The notes: generated by a model not told the origin, from the sequence alone. Positions 10,387-20,632 are shown, counted from the stretch's first letter. The stretch is 46,891 nucleotides of DNA from Aquisalinus sp. (GCA_022763115.1 JALEGJ010000167.1:1-46891), one strand, 5' to 3'. Numbers and translations are program-made.

Positions 10387-10445
10387 AACTGGCACGGATT
10401 TTTAATCAGTTAGGGGAAAGTAACCTTTTTGGGACAGGTGGTATT

Positions 10446-11075
10446 ATGAGTGTGAAGACAATTACCAAGACATTCAGTGTTGTTGCACTTGCTGCAGCAG
10501 GCATTTTCGCAACGGGACATGGCTTTTTTACAAGTGCAATTGCACAGGAAGAAGCTGCGCCAGTTATTTTGATTGTAGATCAGGCACGCCTTCTGGCGAC
10601 GTCCAAAGCAGGTAAATCGGTCTCAGAGCAGATGGGTGCATTGCAGACTACTGCTAATAAGGAGTTGGAAGAGACAATTGGCACAATTATAGCTGAAGCC
10701 GAAGAGCTCAAAGCCAAGCAGGGCAGCATGGATGAAACTGTCTATCTGGAAGAGGCTAAACGTCTTGCGGTTGCCCAGAACAACATTCCTATGTTGCGCG
10801 AGATCAAAGTGCGTGAACTTCAGGTTGCAGAACAGAGAGCGCTGGCAGAAATCAGCGAAGTTATGCGCCCAATTCTAAAAGAGATTGTGGATGCACGTGG
10901 TGCCACTCTCTTACTTGATCGCTCAGCAGTCATGTACGCCTCAACAACGACAGACATTACCGAAGATGTTCTCGAAAAACTGGATGGTGAAATATCAACC
11001 GTCAAGGTAGAGCGCATTGATCTGATCAAGCAACAACAACTTGCCGCACAACAACGCGCAGCTGCGCAACAGTAA
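10446..11075 (+). CDS. skp: OmpH/Skp-family periplasmic chaperone
   Basis: Periplasmic holdase that delivers unfolded outer-membrane proteins to BAM; 209 residues. It has a signal peptide (cleavage probably after TSAIAQ), then the short strand VILIVDQARLLATSKAGKSV typical of Skp, a long charged helical region, and a Gln/Ala-rich end. It sits 59 bases after bamA, as in most proteobacteria. A strong terminator follows. Confidence 0.92.
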   Translation: MSVKTITKTFSVVALAAAGIFATGHGFFTSAIAQEEAAPVILIVDQARLLATSKAGKSVSEQMGALQTTANKELEETIGTIIAEAEELKAKQGSMDETVYLEEAKRLAVAQNNIPMLREIKVRELQVAEQRALAEISEVMRPILKEIVDARGATLLLDRSAVMYASTTTDITEDVLEKLDGEISTVKVERIDLIKQQQLAAQQRAAAQQ

Positions 11076-11097
11076 TTTGTAGTCAAATTGAAGATGC

Positions 11098-11129
11098 AAA
11101 AAAGGCTCGTCATATGGCGAGCCTTTTTT
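11098..11129 (+). terminator. Intrinsic terminator between skp and lpxD
   Basis: A perfect 12-bp inverted repeat (AAAAAAGGCTCG / CGAGCCTTTTTT) with an eight-base loop. The stem ends in a run of six T, and because it begins with six A it would work in both directions. It should end the bamA-skp transcript, so lpxD onward probably needs a promoter in the 55 bases before lpxD or read-through. Confidence 0.85.
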
Positions 11130-11184
11130 ACTGAGGCATCCCCTCTTGATATGTTTAACCCAATTAAAGTAGGCATGGTGAGCT

Positions 11185-12210
11185 ATGATTGATCCGCGCT
11201 TCTTCCATACATCTGAACCACTTCTGGTGAGCCAAGTTATAAATGAGTTGGCTGGACGTGTTTTGGCTGAAGGTTCCCAATCCGAGATCACAAGAGTGGC
11301 CGATCTGACAGATGAAAATCTGGATAGTGCAGTAGTGTTTGTGAGCGATCCAAAATTTATCGCAGAAGGATTAAAAAGCCTGCCTTCTGTTTGTATTGTC
11401 AGCAAAAAGGTCGCAGAAAAAACTAATCTTACCTCAGTACTTCCTGAAGTAACTATTCTTGAAAGTAATAATCCACGTGCAGATTTCGCAACTTTGGCTG
11501 ATCTACTTCACAAGAGCATCGCAGAAGAGGTAAGCTACGGAAATACCCAAAAATCAGCCATTGCCGAAACTGCGAAAGTTCACCCAAGTGCAGTCATAGG
11601 TGAGAGCGCTATTATAGAGGACGGCGTAACAATCTGCGCTAACAGCGTTATTGGTCCCGGCGTGCATATTGGCGCTGGCTCAACCATCGGGCCCAATGTT
11701 TCCATTACCCACGCCCTTCTGGGTAAACACACAAGGATATCGGGCGGTGCCCGCATTGGGGAGGCCGGATTTGGGTTTGTTCAGGTTGATGGAAAGCAGC
11801 GTCGTATTCCACAGCTTGGACGGGTAATAGTTGAAGACGAAGTCGAGATTGGCGCTAATACAACGATAGATCGCGGTGCGCTAAACGACACAATTATAGG
11901 TGCACAAACAAAAATAGATAACCTTGTTCAGATCGGCCATAATTGTCGCATTGGGCGACGTTGTGCTATTGCCTCACAGACGGGTATATCCGGGAGTACA
12001 ATACTCGGTGACGATGTCATGGTAGGCGGCCAGGTCGGGTTAGCAGATCATCTCACAATTGGGGATAATGCAGTAATCGTAGCGCGCGCAGGCCTAATGA
12101 AAGACATACCCGCGGGTGAAAAATGGGGTGGATACCCCGCGAAACCGGCAAGGCAGTGGTTCAAGGAAGTAGCAGCTGTAACCAAACTTGCTACTCCTGG
12201 AAAAGGTTAG
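11185..12210 (+). CDS. lpxD: UDP-3-O-(3-hydroxyacyl)glucosamine N-acyltransferase
   Basis: Third committed step of lipid A synthesis, adding the N-linked hydroxyacyl chain from acyl-ACP; 341 residues. An N-terminal uridine-binding region is followed by left-handed beta-helix hexapeptide repeats from about residue 130. The catalytic histidine region reads [12 protein letters not shown] and the end of the helix [16 protein letters not shown]. The end of the gene is 11 bases from fabZ, opening a tight lipid A series. Confidence 0.96.
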   Translation: MIDPRFFHTSEPLLVSQVINELAGRVLAEGSQSEITRVADLTDENLDSAVVFVSDPKFIAEGLKSLPSVCIVSKKVAEKTNLTSVLPEVTILESNNPRADFATLADLLHKSIAEEVSYGNTQKSAIAETAKVHPSAVIGESAIIEDGVTICANSVIGPGVHIGAGSTIGPNVSITHALLGKHTRISGGARIGEAGFGFVQVDGKQRRIPQLGRVIVEDEVEIGANTTIDRGALNDTIIGAQTKIDNLVQIGHNCRIGRRCAIASQTGISGSTILGDDVMVGGQVGLADHLTIGDNAVIVARAGLMKDIPAGEKWGGYPAKPARQWFKEVAAVTKLATPGKG

Positions 12211-12221
12211 TGAGAAAGACT

Positions 12222-12695
12222 ATGACTGAACAAGACAAAGACTATCTTGAACCTCTCGATATTCTGGCACTTATGGAGTTGCTACCGCACAGGTATCCGA
12301 TGCTTATGGTCGATAAGATCATCAACATCACTCCGGATGATGGTGCAACAGGTATAAAAAATGTCTCAATCAATGAACCTTTCTTTCAGGGGCACTTTCC
12401 GGGAAAGCCTGTAATGCCAGGTGTGCTAATTGTTGAGTCAATGGCGCAGACTGCAGCTGCGTATACTGCTTATGCTGAAAAGCTGGACACCAAAGGAAAA
12501 GTTGTCCTTTTCATGGGGCTGGATAAAGTTAAATTCCGTCGCCCAGTCGTACCTGGGGACCAACTGGAAATACATGTCAAAACCGCCCAGCGCCGTCCAC
12601 CAGTGTGGAAATATAAAAGCAAAGCCATCGTAGATGGAAGAGTTGTTGCTGAAGCAAGTTATGCAGCAATGCTTGCAGACCCCGGAAGTGTATAG
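12222..12695 (+). CDS. fabZ: 3-hydroxyacyl-ACP dehydratase FabZ
   Basis: Dehydrates 3-hydroxyacyl-ACP in fatty acid elongation and so competes with LpxA/LpxD for the same substrate; 157 residues, hot-dog fold. Key segments are LLPHRYPMLMVDKI (catalytic histidine) and GHFPGKPVMPGVLIVESMAQ (catalytic glutamate). The ATG at 12222 is preceded by GAGAAAGAC. The longer upstream frame overlaps lpxD and is not needed. lpxA starts two bases after the stop. Confidence 0.96.
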   Translation: MTEQDKDYLEPLDILALMELLPHRYPMLMVDKIINITPDDGATGIKNVSINEPFFQGHFPGKPVMPGVLIVESMAQTAAAYTAYAEKLDTKGKVVLFMGLDKVKFRRPVVPGDQLEIHVKTAQRRPPVWKYKSKAIVDGRVVAEASYAAMLADPGSV

Positions 12696-12697
12696 TC

Positions 12698-13492
12698 ATG
12701 GCGGGAACAACCATACACACGACGGCAATTATTGAAGACGGCGCACAGTTAGGAACTGGCATCACAATTGGTCCTTACTGTCATGTTGGCAGTAAGGTTA
12801 TACTTGGTGATGCAGTCTCGCTCAAAAGCCATGTCGTTGTAGATGGGAATACCGAGATTGGTGCTGGTACAAGCATCGCGCCCTTCGCCTCACTCGGCAG
12901 TGCACCCCAGCATCTGGGCTATAGAGGAGAAGATACGAAGCTAATTATCGGTGAAGGAAACAACATCAGGGAATATGTTACCATGAATCCCGGAACTGTT
13001 GCGGGACGTGGACAGACTGTCATTGGTGATAATTGCCTATTTATGGCTTCGACGCATGTGGCACATGATTGTATTGTCGGTAATAATGTTATCATGGCAA
13101 ATAACGCCACATTAGGCGGACACGTCTCAATACAGGACTTCGTTTTTTTGGGGGGGATGTCGGCCGTTCATCAGTATTGCCGTGTCGGCATTTACGCTTT
13201 TGTGGGCGCTGCTGCGCTGGTGACAACTGATGTTATTCCTTATGGTTCTGTCATTGGTAATCATGCACGCCTCGAAGGCTTGAATATTGTCGGTATGAAA
13301 AGAAGGAATACACCAAGGCCAGTTATCCACCGAATACGTTCGGCCTACAGACTCTTGTTTGCGCAAGAAGGCACCCTACAGGAAAGAATAGAAGACGTAT
13401 CAGAAATGTTCAGTGATAGCGAAGAAGTGTCACGCATCATCCAATTTATTAAAGCGGAAAGCTCCAGACCGCTTTGCACGCCGAGAACCTGA
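12698..13492 (+). CDS. lpxA: UDP-N-acetylglucosamine acyltransferase
   Basis: First step of lipid A synthesis, transferring a 3-hydroxyacyl chain to UDP-GlcNAc; 264 residues, family length. The hexapeptide beta-helix fills the first two thirds. The catalytic histidine segment is STHVAHDCIVGNNVIMAN, followed by NNATLGGHV. The C-terminal helical part (GLNIVGMKRRNTPRPVI) is typical. The start is two bases after the fabZ stop, indicating translational coupling. Confidence 0.97.
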   Translation: MAGTTIHTTAIIEDGAQLGTGITIGPYCHVGSKVILGDAVSLKSHVVVDGNTEIGAGTSIAPFASLGSAPQHLGYRGEDTKLIIGEGNNIREYVTMNPGTVAGRGQTVIGDNCLFMASTHVAHDCIVGNNVIMANNATLGGHVSIQDFVFLGGMSAVHQYCRVGIYAFVGAAALVTTDVIPYGSVIGNHARLEGLNIVGMKRRNTPRPVIHRIRSAYRLLFAQEGTLQERIEDVSEMFSDSEEVSRIIQFIKAESSRPLCTPRT

Positions 13493-13495
13493 CAA

Positions 13496-14362
13496 ATGCA
13501 GCGCTGGACAAGACTGGGCATTATCGCTGGGGGCGGTCAACTTCCGGTAAAACTTGCACAAACATGCAGAGCTGCTGGCAAGCCCTATTACATAATACGT
13601 CTTAAGTCCTATGCGGATGATACTCTATCCGATTTCGGTGGTGAGGAGTGTGGTATTGCTGAGCTTGGTAAAATAATTCGCGTTCTTAAAAAGGAAGAAT
13701 GTGATGCTATAGTTATGGCAGGTCTTGTACCACGTCCTAATTTCTCAGCATTAAAGCCCGATTGGCGGGGAGCTGCTCTCCTGCCCAAAGCGTTATCAGC
13801 TGCGCGGAAAGGGGATGGCGCCATATTAAATGTACTGGTGGATACATTTGAAACTGAGGGCTTTCTTGTGATCGGCGCAGAAGAAGTTGCTGAGGACTTA
13901 CTCGCACCTGTGGGCCATCTCGGTAAAGTTGAACCGACACAAGACGACTTTTTAGACATGCGCAAAGCAGCTGATGTTATCAGGGCGCTAGGGCCATTTG
14001 ATATTGGTCAGGGAGCAGTCGTGCGAAACGGCTTTGTTCTTGCGATTGAGGCCGCAGAAGGAACTGATCAGATGTTGCGACGGTGTTCCGACCTGCCAGC
14101 TGATATGAAAGGGTTTGAGCCTGACGAAAAGCAAGCCCGTAAAGGCGTTCTATTGAAACGTCCGAAACCTGGGCAGGAGCTCAGAGTTGACTTGCCTACA
14201 ATTGGCGTTGAAACGGTCAATGGTGCCGCAGCCGCAGACCTTGCAGGAATAGCAGTGGAAGCTGACGCCGCATTGGTCATGGACCGGGAGGCACTAACCA
14301 AACTGGCAGATGAGTACGGACTTTTTATTTATGGCTTTCAGGACAGCGACTTTAAGAACTGA
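13496..14362 (+). CDS. lpxI: UDP-2,3-diacylglucosamine pyrophosphatase LpxI
   Basis: Hydrolyses UDP-2,3-diacylglucosamine to lipid X, the role that LpxH fills in gammaproteobacteria; 288 residues. The N-terminus LGIIAGGGQLPVKLAQTC and the C-terminal half, with GQGAVVRNGFVLAIEAAEGT and LRVDLPTIGVETV, are characteristic of the LpxI (formerly DUF1009) family known from Caulobacter. Its position between lpxA and lpxB is the usual alphaproteobacterial one. Confidence 0.95.
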   Translation: MQRWTRLGIIAGGGQLPVKLAQTCRAAGKPYYIIRLKSYADDTLSDFGGEECGIAELGKIIRVLKKEECDAIVMAGLVPRPNFSALKPDWRGAALLPKALSAARKGDGAILNVLVDTFETEGFLVIGAEEVAEDLLAPVGHLGKVEPTQDDFLDMRKAADVIRALGPFDIGQGAVVRNGFVLAIEAAEGTDQMLRRCSDLPADMKGFEPDEKQARKGVLLKRPKPGQELRVDLPTIGVETVNGAAAADLAGIAVEADAALVMDREALTKLADEYGLFIYGFQDSDFKN

Positions 14363-14371
14363 GATATACTG

Positions 14372-15556
14372 TTGACCACACCAATTACAGTCTTGCTGGC
14401 CGCGGTTGAACCTTCTGGTGACGCACTTGGCGCAAGCCTCTATCGGGTTCTGAAAGAACGACTACCAGATAACACAAACTTTATTGGCTGCGGCGGGATA
14501 GCGATGGAGGCGGCTGGTTTTTCCAGCGCTTTTTCAACTGATGCTTTCTCAGTCATCGGATTAACAGGGTTCTTAAAGGCCATTCCTGAAGGGATGAAGA
14601 GAGCACGCGAAATCGGCGAACTTGCAGCTTCAAATCATGCGGATATCGGTGTTTATATAGATGGTTGGGCCTTTAGCTGGCGCGCCGCGCGCTACACAAA
14701 GCTGTATTCGCCAAACACACTCACTGTTAAGTATGCTACGCCGCAAGTATGGGCTTCACGGCCAAAGCGCGTAGAGCGGGTTAGGGAACACTTCGATTCA
14801 GTACTTACGTTACTCCCGTTTGAGCCTGCCTGGTTCGAGGCTGCTGGGGTGCGCGCAGAATTTGTCGGCAATCCAAATTTCCAATCAGTCTATGAACAGA
14901 ATATGGATGGGGTTAATTTCATTCAGCAACACGGCTTGCAAGACAAGAAAATTCTAATTGTTTTACCTGGAAGCCGAAAATCTGAAGTATCCCAGTTGGC
15001 ACCCGTATTAAACGAAACCATCTCCAAACTTGTCACAAAGCACCCTGACCTTGCTGTAATCATCCCACCAGCACCGAGTGTAAGGTACTTTGTAAAAGAG
15101 CTATTCGCGCCCAGTAAAGATCAGATTACTTACATTGAACCTGAAGAACGTTTTAGTGCATTCAAGGCAGCAACGGCAGCGATCGCAGCATCTGGTACAG
15201 TTACGACAGAGCTTGCAATCGCGGGAACACCAATGATTGTTGCTTATAAAACGGATGCGCTTACTGCCTTATGGGCGAAGTCTGTTGTCACAACAGATTA
15301 CGTGACCATTCTTAATAACGCCGCCGGTCGTGAGGTTATTCCTGAATACTTACAGGAGGACTGCACAACAGAAATGGTTTTGCCTGCAATCGAAGCTTTG
15401 CTCTCAGATGAGGTGGAACGCACTCGGCAAAAAGCTGCTTTTGGCAAACTGTTGGAGGAGCTGGAAATAGATCAGGCACCAGCTGCTGAAAAAGCAGCTG
15501 ACGCTGTGTTAGAACTTTTACGCAGCAACGGCCGCCTTAACGCTGATGGCGATTGA
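14372..15556 (+). CDS. lpxB: Lipid-A-disaccharide synthase
   Basis: GT19 glycosyltransferase joining UDP-2,3-diacylglucosamine and lipid X; 394 residues. It has the N-terminal [17 protein letters not shown] and the C-terminal donor-site region ([21 protein letters not shown]). The aspartate matching E. coli D98 is kept (D97), but the following PDF is replaced by WAF, and the usual VSPSVWAWR reads [12 protein letters not shown] at 14372 is the only usual start after the in-frame lpxI stop. The last 20 bases overlap gltA on the other strand. Confidence 0.94.
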   Translation: MTTPITVLLAAVEPSGDALGASLYRVLKERLPDNTNFIGCGGIAMEAAGFSSAFSTDAFSVIGLTGFLKAIPEGMKRAREIGELAASNHADIGVYIDGWAFSWRAARYTKLYSPNTLTVKYATPQVWASRPKRVERVREHFDSVLTLLPFEPAWFEAAGVRAEFVGNPNFQSVYEQNMDGVNFIQQHGLQDKKILIVLPGSRKSEVSQLAPVLNETISKLVTKHPDLAVIIPPAPSVRYFVKELFAPSKDQITYIEPEERFSAFKAATAAIAASGTVTTELAIAGTPMIVAYKTDALTALWAKSVVTTDYVTILNNAAGREVIPEYLQEDCTTEMVLPAIEALLSDEVERTRQKAAFGKLLEELEIDQAPAAEKAADAVLELLRSNGRLNADGD

Positions 15557-16841
15557 TGAAATCTCGTTGTGCGGCACCAGTGTATATCTGACGCGGACGA
15601 CCAATACGCTGGCTTGGATCTTCGATCATTTCTGACCACTGAGCAATCCAGCCAACGGTACGCGCCAGAGCAAACAGGACAGTGAACATATCCGTCGGGA
15701 AGCCGAGTGCACGCAAGGTGATACCTGAGTAGAAATCAATGTTCGGATAGAGCTTTTTCTCGACAAAATACTCGTCCTCAAGAGCAATCTTCTCAAGCTC
15801 AAGTGCGATGTCCAGCAGAGGTTCATTCTTGATCTGCAACGCACCAAGTACTTCGTGACACGCTTGCTGCATGACTTTCGCACGTGGATCATAGTTTTTG
15901 TAAACACGGTGACCGAAGCCCATGAGGCGGAACGGATCTGACTTGTCCTTGGCTTTTGCAACATATTCGGGGATGCGATCTACAGAGCCAATTTCTGCAA
16001 GCATATTCAGCGCCGCTTCGTTTGCACCGCCGTGTGATGGCCCCCAGAGACAGGCGATACCGGCAGCGATACAGGCAAACGGGTTGGCGTTGGAAGAGCC
16101 GGCAAGCCTTACTGTAGAAGTGGAAGCATTCTGCTCATGGTCCATATGCAAAATGAAGATTTTGTCGAGGGCATCAGCCAGAACGCGATTGACTTCATAG
16201 TCCTCCGCCGAAACCTGAAAGCACATTTGCATGAAATTTTCTGTGTAACCCAGATCATTTCGTGGCGATACGAATGCCTGACCAACACTGTACTTATATG
16301 CCATCGCGGCGATTGTTGGCATTTTGGCGATCATGCGGTGGGTCGCGATACGCCGCTGTTCCGGGTCATTAATATCTGTGGAGTCGTGATAGAAGGCTGA
16401 TAGCGCCCCAACAGCACCGCACATGATGGCCATCGGATGTGCGTCGCGCCGGAAGCCATTGAAGAAATTCTTGAACTGCTCGTGCACCATCGTGTGATAG
16501 GTGATGTCGTGCTTGAACTGCTGATACTGATCCTCACTTGGCAATTCGCCATCTAGAAGAAGATAAGCGACCTCTATAAAGTCCGAGTTTTCAGCCAGCT
16601 GATCAATTGGATATCCGCGATACAGCAGTGTGCCTTTGTCGCCATCAATAAAAGTAATCTGGGATTCGCAACTGGCGGTTGAAGTAAAACCCGGGTCCAG
16701 TGTGAAGAGTCCGGTCTCTTTGTAAAACTTGGAAATATCAACGACGTCAGGCCCATGTGTACCACTGTAAACGTCAAAGTTCACGTCTTTGCCATCCACG
16801 CTGATAGAAGCGTTACCTGCAGGTTTGATTTTGCTTTCCAT
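15537..16841 (-). CDS. gltA: Citrate synthase
   Basis: Condenses acetyl-CoA and oxaloacetate at the entry to the TCA cycle; 434 residues, the size of the type II hexameric enzyme. Active-site segments are [11 protein letters not shown] (histidine), [17 protein letters not shown] (histidine) and YPNIDFYSG (aspartate). GGAGAGA lies just before the ATG. It is transcribed in the same direction as gltX, which lies upstream, with about 130 bases between them, and converges with lpxB in a 20-base overlap. Confidence 0.97.
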   Translation of the reverse strand: MESKIKPAGNASISVDGKDVNFDVYSGTHGPDVVDISKFYKETGLFTLDPGFTSTASCESQITFIDGDKGTLLYRGYPIDQLAENSDFIEVAYLLLDGELPSEDQYQQFKHDITYHTMVHEQFKNFFNGFRRDAHPMAIMCGAVGALSAFYHDSTDINDPEQRRIATHRMIAKMPTIAAMAYKYSVGQAFVSPRNDLGYTENFMQMCFQVSAEDYEVNRVLADALDKIFILHMDHEQNASTSTVRLAGSSNANPFACIAAGIACLWGPSHGGANEAALNMLAEIGSVDRIPEYVAKAKDKSDPFRLMGFGHRVYKNYDPRAKVMQQACHEVLGALQIKNEPLLDIALELEKIALEDEYFVEKKLYPNIDFYSGITLRALGFPTDMFTVLFALARTVGWIAQWSEMIEDPSQRIGRPRQIYTGAAQRDFINRHQR

Positions 16842-16970
16842 TATATCTCTCCATTGTGCGCTGCAACGTACGATAATTTCGCGCGATAGTAGAAGTCTCG
16901 CTGAAATTATCCAGCCTTTCGGCTGTAAAAACTGTCATAAAGTCACTGCTTATAGTGGAATTTGAGCCTT

Positions 16971-18374
16971 TTATCCGATCTGATGCGCCAGCCTTGCAAG
17001 TGCCTCATCTCTACCTAGCGCGAACAGGACCTGACCGAGTGACGGGGAGGGGTTTCCACCAGTTAGCGCCACCCTGACGGGTGGGCCAATCTGTCCGAAG
17101 CCAACTCCTTTGGCTTCGGCGTGTTGCTGCAAAGTACTTTCCAGAGCTGCTTCTTGCCAGTCAGGCAAACCGCTGAGCAGTTCTTTTATCTCCTTCAAGG
17201 TCTCAAGCGCGCCTTCTTTTTTTAGGGGCTTGGCTGCCTTACCGGTAATTTCGAATGGTTGCGGGGTCAGAATGAAAGCGGCGGCCGGGACAAGATCCAC
17301 AAGATTACTGGCACGCTCTTTCAAAAAAGGTGCTGCACGCAAAAGTTGCTCACGCTGATTTTCATTTGGCGTGAACCCTTCTTTCTCTAAAAAGGGAAGC
17401 GAGAGCTGCAAAAGAGTTTCTGTATCAAGTTCTCTAAGATAATGCGCATTGATATGGTTCAGTTTTTCCAGATCAAGCCGGGCCGGTGACTTGTTGATAC
17501 CGTCGAAGTCAAACCAGCTTTTGGCATCCGCTTGGGGGATGATCTCATCATTGCCGTGTGCCCAGCCGAGACGCAGCAGATAGTTACTCAAGCCTTCGGG
17601 CAGGTAGCCGAGGTCACGATAGGCCTCCACTCCAAGGGCCCCGTGGCGTTTGGAGAGCTTCGCCCCGTCTGAGCCGTGGATCAGTGGAATATGGGCAAAA
17701 ACGGGCACAGACCACCCAAGTGCATCATACAGCTGCTGCTGCCGAGCACCGTTGATGAGGTGATCGTCCCCGCGAATAATGTGCGTGACCCCCATATCGT
17801 GATCGTCGACCACCACTGCCAGCATATAGGTTGGGGTGCCGTCTGATCGCAAAAGCACCATGTCATCCAGTGCCGAAGCAGAGAACTTGACCTCACCCTG
17901 CACCTTGTCCTGGAGCAGGACATCGCCTGATGATGGCGCTTTTAGCCGAACGACGAACGGCTCATCCGGCGTTTTGCCCTGATAGTCCCGCCAGGGGCTC
18001 TCAAAACGTGAATTATTGTCGCGAGCCTTCTGCCGGGCAGCTTCCAGTTCTTCTCCGGCAAGCCAGCAGCGATAGGCATGACCACTTTCCAGCAGGCCAA
18101 GCGCCACTTCTGCATGACGTTCCGCCCGTGAAAACTGTGATACAGGCTCGCCATCCCAGTCGATGCCAAGCCACTGAAGGCCATCAAGGATCGCCGTGAC
18201 TGCGGCTTCGTTATGGCGGGCCCTGTCCGTGTCTTCTATCCTGAGCAAAAACTGTCCTTTTCCATCTGCGTTAGTTCCTCTGGCATACAGCCAGTTGAAT
18301 AACGCCGTACGGGCACCGCCAATATGCAAGTAGCCGGTTGGAGAGGGGGCAAAACGAGTGACGATATTGTTCAT
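16971..18374 (-). CDS. gltX: Glutamyl-tRNA synthetase
   Basis: Class I aminoacyl-tRNA synthetase charging tRNA-Glu, and possibly tRNA-Gln where GatCAB is used; 467 residues. The HIGH-type motif is in FAPSPTGYLHIGGARTALFN and the KMSKS-type motif is AKLSKRHG. I chose the ATG at 18374 because the family starts close to TRFAPSPTG and AGGAA lies upstream; another Met at 18401 would add nine residues. A weak hairpin (CAGCC/GGCTG at 16912-16925) lies downstream. It is divergent from comEC. Confidence 0.95.
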   Translation of the reverse strand: MNNIVTRFAPSPTGYLHIGGARTALFNWLYARGTNADGKGQFLLRIEDTDRARHNEAAVTAILDGLQWLGIDWDGEPVSQFSRAERHAEVALGLLESGHAYRCWLAGEELEAARQKARDNNSRFESPWRDYQGKTPDEPFVVRLKAPSSGDVLLQDKVQGEVKFSASALDDMVLLRSDGTPTYMLAVVVDDHDMGVTHIIRGDDHLINGARQQQLYDALGWSVPVFAHIPLIHGSDGAKLSKRHGALGVEAYRDLGYLPEGLSNYLLRLGWAHGNDEIIPQADAKSWFDFDGINKSPARLDLEKLNHINAHYLRELDTETLLQLSLPFLEKEGFTPNENQREQLLRAAPFLKERASNLVDLVPAAAFILTPQPFEITGKAAKPLKKEGALETLKEIKELLSGLPDWQEAALESTLQQHAEAKGVGFGQIGPPVRVALTGGNPSPSLGQVLFALGRDEALARLAHQIG

Positions 18375-18687
18375 TATAGTTCGGAATTCCTGTAGGCTCA
18401 TAAGAAAGCAACCGGGCGCTTAGCATGAACGAGGGAGCAGTGCCACGCAGAAGTCATCGGCTCATCTCTATCGCCTGCCGGACAGGGATTTTCTGCGATC
18501 ACTGAGAGGCTGGCTGCGCGAAGAACGCGGCGGATGGATACTCTGGGCGCCGGTTTTCACAGGGTTCGGCATTGCATTTTATTTTGGTCTGAAGGAAGAG
18601 CCACCCCTTCTGGCCGGGCCGCTGATACTGACTGTCAGCTGCCTCCTGGCCCGTCTGCCACTTCGGAATGGTGCAGCGCTGAGGCGT

Positions 18688-20616
18688 TTGGCAATTGCCT
18701 TGTCCCTGTTTTCTCTGGGCTTCAGCGCAGCTAGTTTTCGTACCGCAATGGTGGCGACCACTTTCTTGAGTGACGATCTGCGGTCTTATGTTGTCGAAGG
18801 TCAGATTCTTCTCATCGAGGACCGTTTGGACTCGGCCAGATATACGATCTCTGTATCAAGAACGACAAATATGTCCGATACAGACTTCCCGGATAAGGTT
18901 CGCTTGAGTTGGCGAGGAGGGAGACCTGACCTTGTTGCCGGAGACCGGGTGCGTGTGCAGGCGATGCTGTCTTCACCGCCGGAGCCTGTCAGGCCAGGCG
19001 GCTATGATTATGCCCGCCAGCTTTACTTCGAAGGCATTGGCGGGGTTGGTTATGCTGTTGCCATGCCTCTCAAGCTGACCACGGATACGGCACCTCAGCG
19101 CCTTTCAATCTTTGTTGAAAACATTCGCGACAGGATTGCCACGAGAATATCCGAAGCGCTTATTTCTGTTTCGCCGGAAGCCCGGGCGGTGTGTATTGCT
19201 CTTGTTACGGGTAAACGTGACGGGATTGATGACGATACGGAACAGATTCTTCGTGATGCAGGCCTGGCGCATCTTCTCGCCATATCAGGCTTGCACCTTG
19301 GCCTAGTCGCGGGAATCCTGTTTGGCACAACCCGCTGGTTGCTTGTCTGGAATGAACATATTGCCCTCCATTATCCCGTCAAAAAGATAGCCGCGCTTGT
19401 GGCCCTGGGAGGGGCGTTTATATACCTGTTTATCTCGGGTGCGGCGTGGTCCACGCAACGGGCTTTTATCATGACGGCGGTCGTATTCGTCGCCATACTG
19501 ATGGACCGGCGTGGAATATCCTTGCGGAATGTCGCCATTGCGGCCCTGCTGATCCTGATAGTAAGACCTGAGGCTCTTCTGCAGGCCGGGTTTCAGATGT
19601 CGTTCGCTGCGGTGACAGTCCTGATCGCTGTTTATGAATGGTACAGCCACAACCAACTGACATGGCGACAGAGAATTCAGACTGATTACCTTCAGGCAGG
19701 GTGGATCAAAAAAGGCCTTGTCTATTTCGGGGGGCTGACAGCAACAAGTGTTCTGGCGGGTCTTGCCACTGCGCCCTTTGGCATCTTCCATTTCAACAGA
19801 TATGCCGCATACGGCCTTGCCGGTAATCTGCTGGCCATGCCGGTGATGGCCGCACTCATTATGCCCTGTGCAATAATTGCGATCCTGCTGATTCCTGTAG
19901 GGTTGGACTGGCTAATGTGGCGTGCAATGGCTTTCAGTGTCGAGATTGTCCTGTTTTTTGCGGCATCAGTTTCCTCTCTTCCGGGGGCAGTAACAGATGT
20001 TGCACAAGTGAGCTCTTTTGCCTTTTACGCTATTATCATTGGCGGCCTGATTCTGTGTCTGCTCAGGTCACCGATACGCCTAGCAGGAGCTTTTGTCATT
20101 GCAGCGGGCGGATTGCTGGCATTGGGCTCTGAACAGCCGGATATTCTCGTCAGTCGCAATGGCAAAAACCTTGCTCTCCAACTGCCCATCGGGGAGGACA
20201 GAAAATTAACTCCCTTGTCTGTGTCCAGAGAGAAATTCACCCTCGAAAACTGGCTGCGCGCCAACGGGGAAGGAGAGAATCTGACAGGTACGCAAACGCT
20301 GCGGTCCGTTTTGCGGGAGATGCCTGCTCATGGCGCATGCAGGCGATCCACATGCCTGATAAATTTTTCAGACGCGCACCGCATATTGATTGATACGCGG
20401 CAGAATGTACCTTCACTGGATTGCGCACAGGCAACAATTTTTATTTTGCCCAATGCCGCGCATAATCAAAGCGAAGACATTTGCGAAGCCACAATCATTG
20501 ATCGCGCTTATATCGCGCGCTCAGGCGCATTGAGTATCAGGCTCCGGGAGGGGTCTCCCGATATCCTGACAAACCGTGTTTTCAGGGGAAACAGACCCTG
20601 GGTCCAGCACCCCTGA
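18688..20616 (+). CDS. comEC: ComEC/Rec2-family DNA uptake membrane channel
   Basis: Polytopic inner-membrane protein that in competent bacteria carries single-stranded DNA into the cytoplasm. From the first usual start (TTG 18688) it has 642 residues: an OB-like DUF4131 region, the competence domain with HLLAISGLHLGLVAG, many membrane segments, and a short C-terminal domain without a clear metallo-beta-lactamase HxHxDH. The frame is open and clearly coding back to 18424, including a membrane segment, but holds no ATG, GTG or TTG before 18688. An ATG at 18425 lies in another frame. A 5' frameshift, assembly error or unusual start is likely. A weak GGGT/ACCC hairpin plus T8 (20600-20624) overlaps the stop. 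Confidence 0.85.
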   Translation: MAIALSLFSLGFSAASFRTAMVATTFLSDDLRSYVVEGQILLIEDRLDSARYTISVSRTTNMSDTDFPDKVRLSWRGGRPDLVAGDRVRVQAMLSSPPEPVRPGGYDYARQLYFEGIGGVGYAVAMPLKLTTDTAPQRLSIFVENIRDRIATRISEALISVSPEARAVCIALVTGKRDGIDDDTEQILRDAGLAHLLAISGLHLGLVAGILFGTTRWLLVWNEHIALHYPVKKIAALVALGGAFIYLFISGAAWSTQRAFIMTAVVFVAILMDRRGISLRNVAIAALLILIVRPEALLQAGFQMSFAAVTVLIAVYEWYSHNQLTWRQRIQTDYLQAGWIKKGLVYFGGLTATSVLAGLATAPFGIFHFNRYAAYGLAGNLLAMPVMAALIMPCAIIAILLIPVGLDWLMWRAMAFSVEIVLFFAASVSSLPGAVTDVAQVSSFAFYAIIIGGLILCLLRSPIRLAGAFVIAAGGLLALGSEQPDILVSRNGKNLALQLPIGEDRKLTPLSVSREKFTLENWLRANGEGENLTGTQTLRSVLREMPAHGACRRSTCLINFSDAHRILIDTRQNVPSLDCAQATIFILPNAAHNQSEDICEATIIDRAYIARSGALSIRLREGSPDILTNRVFRGNRPWVQHP

Positions 20617-20632
20617 TTTTTTTTCAGCCTGC

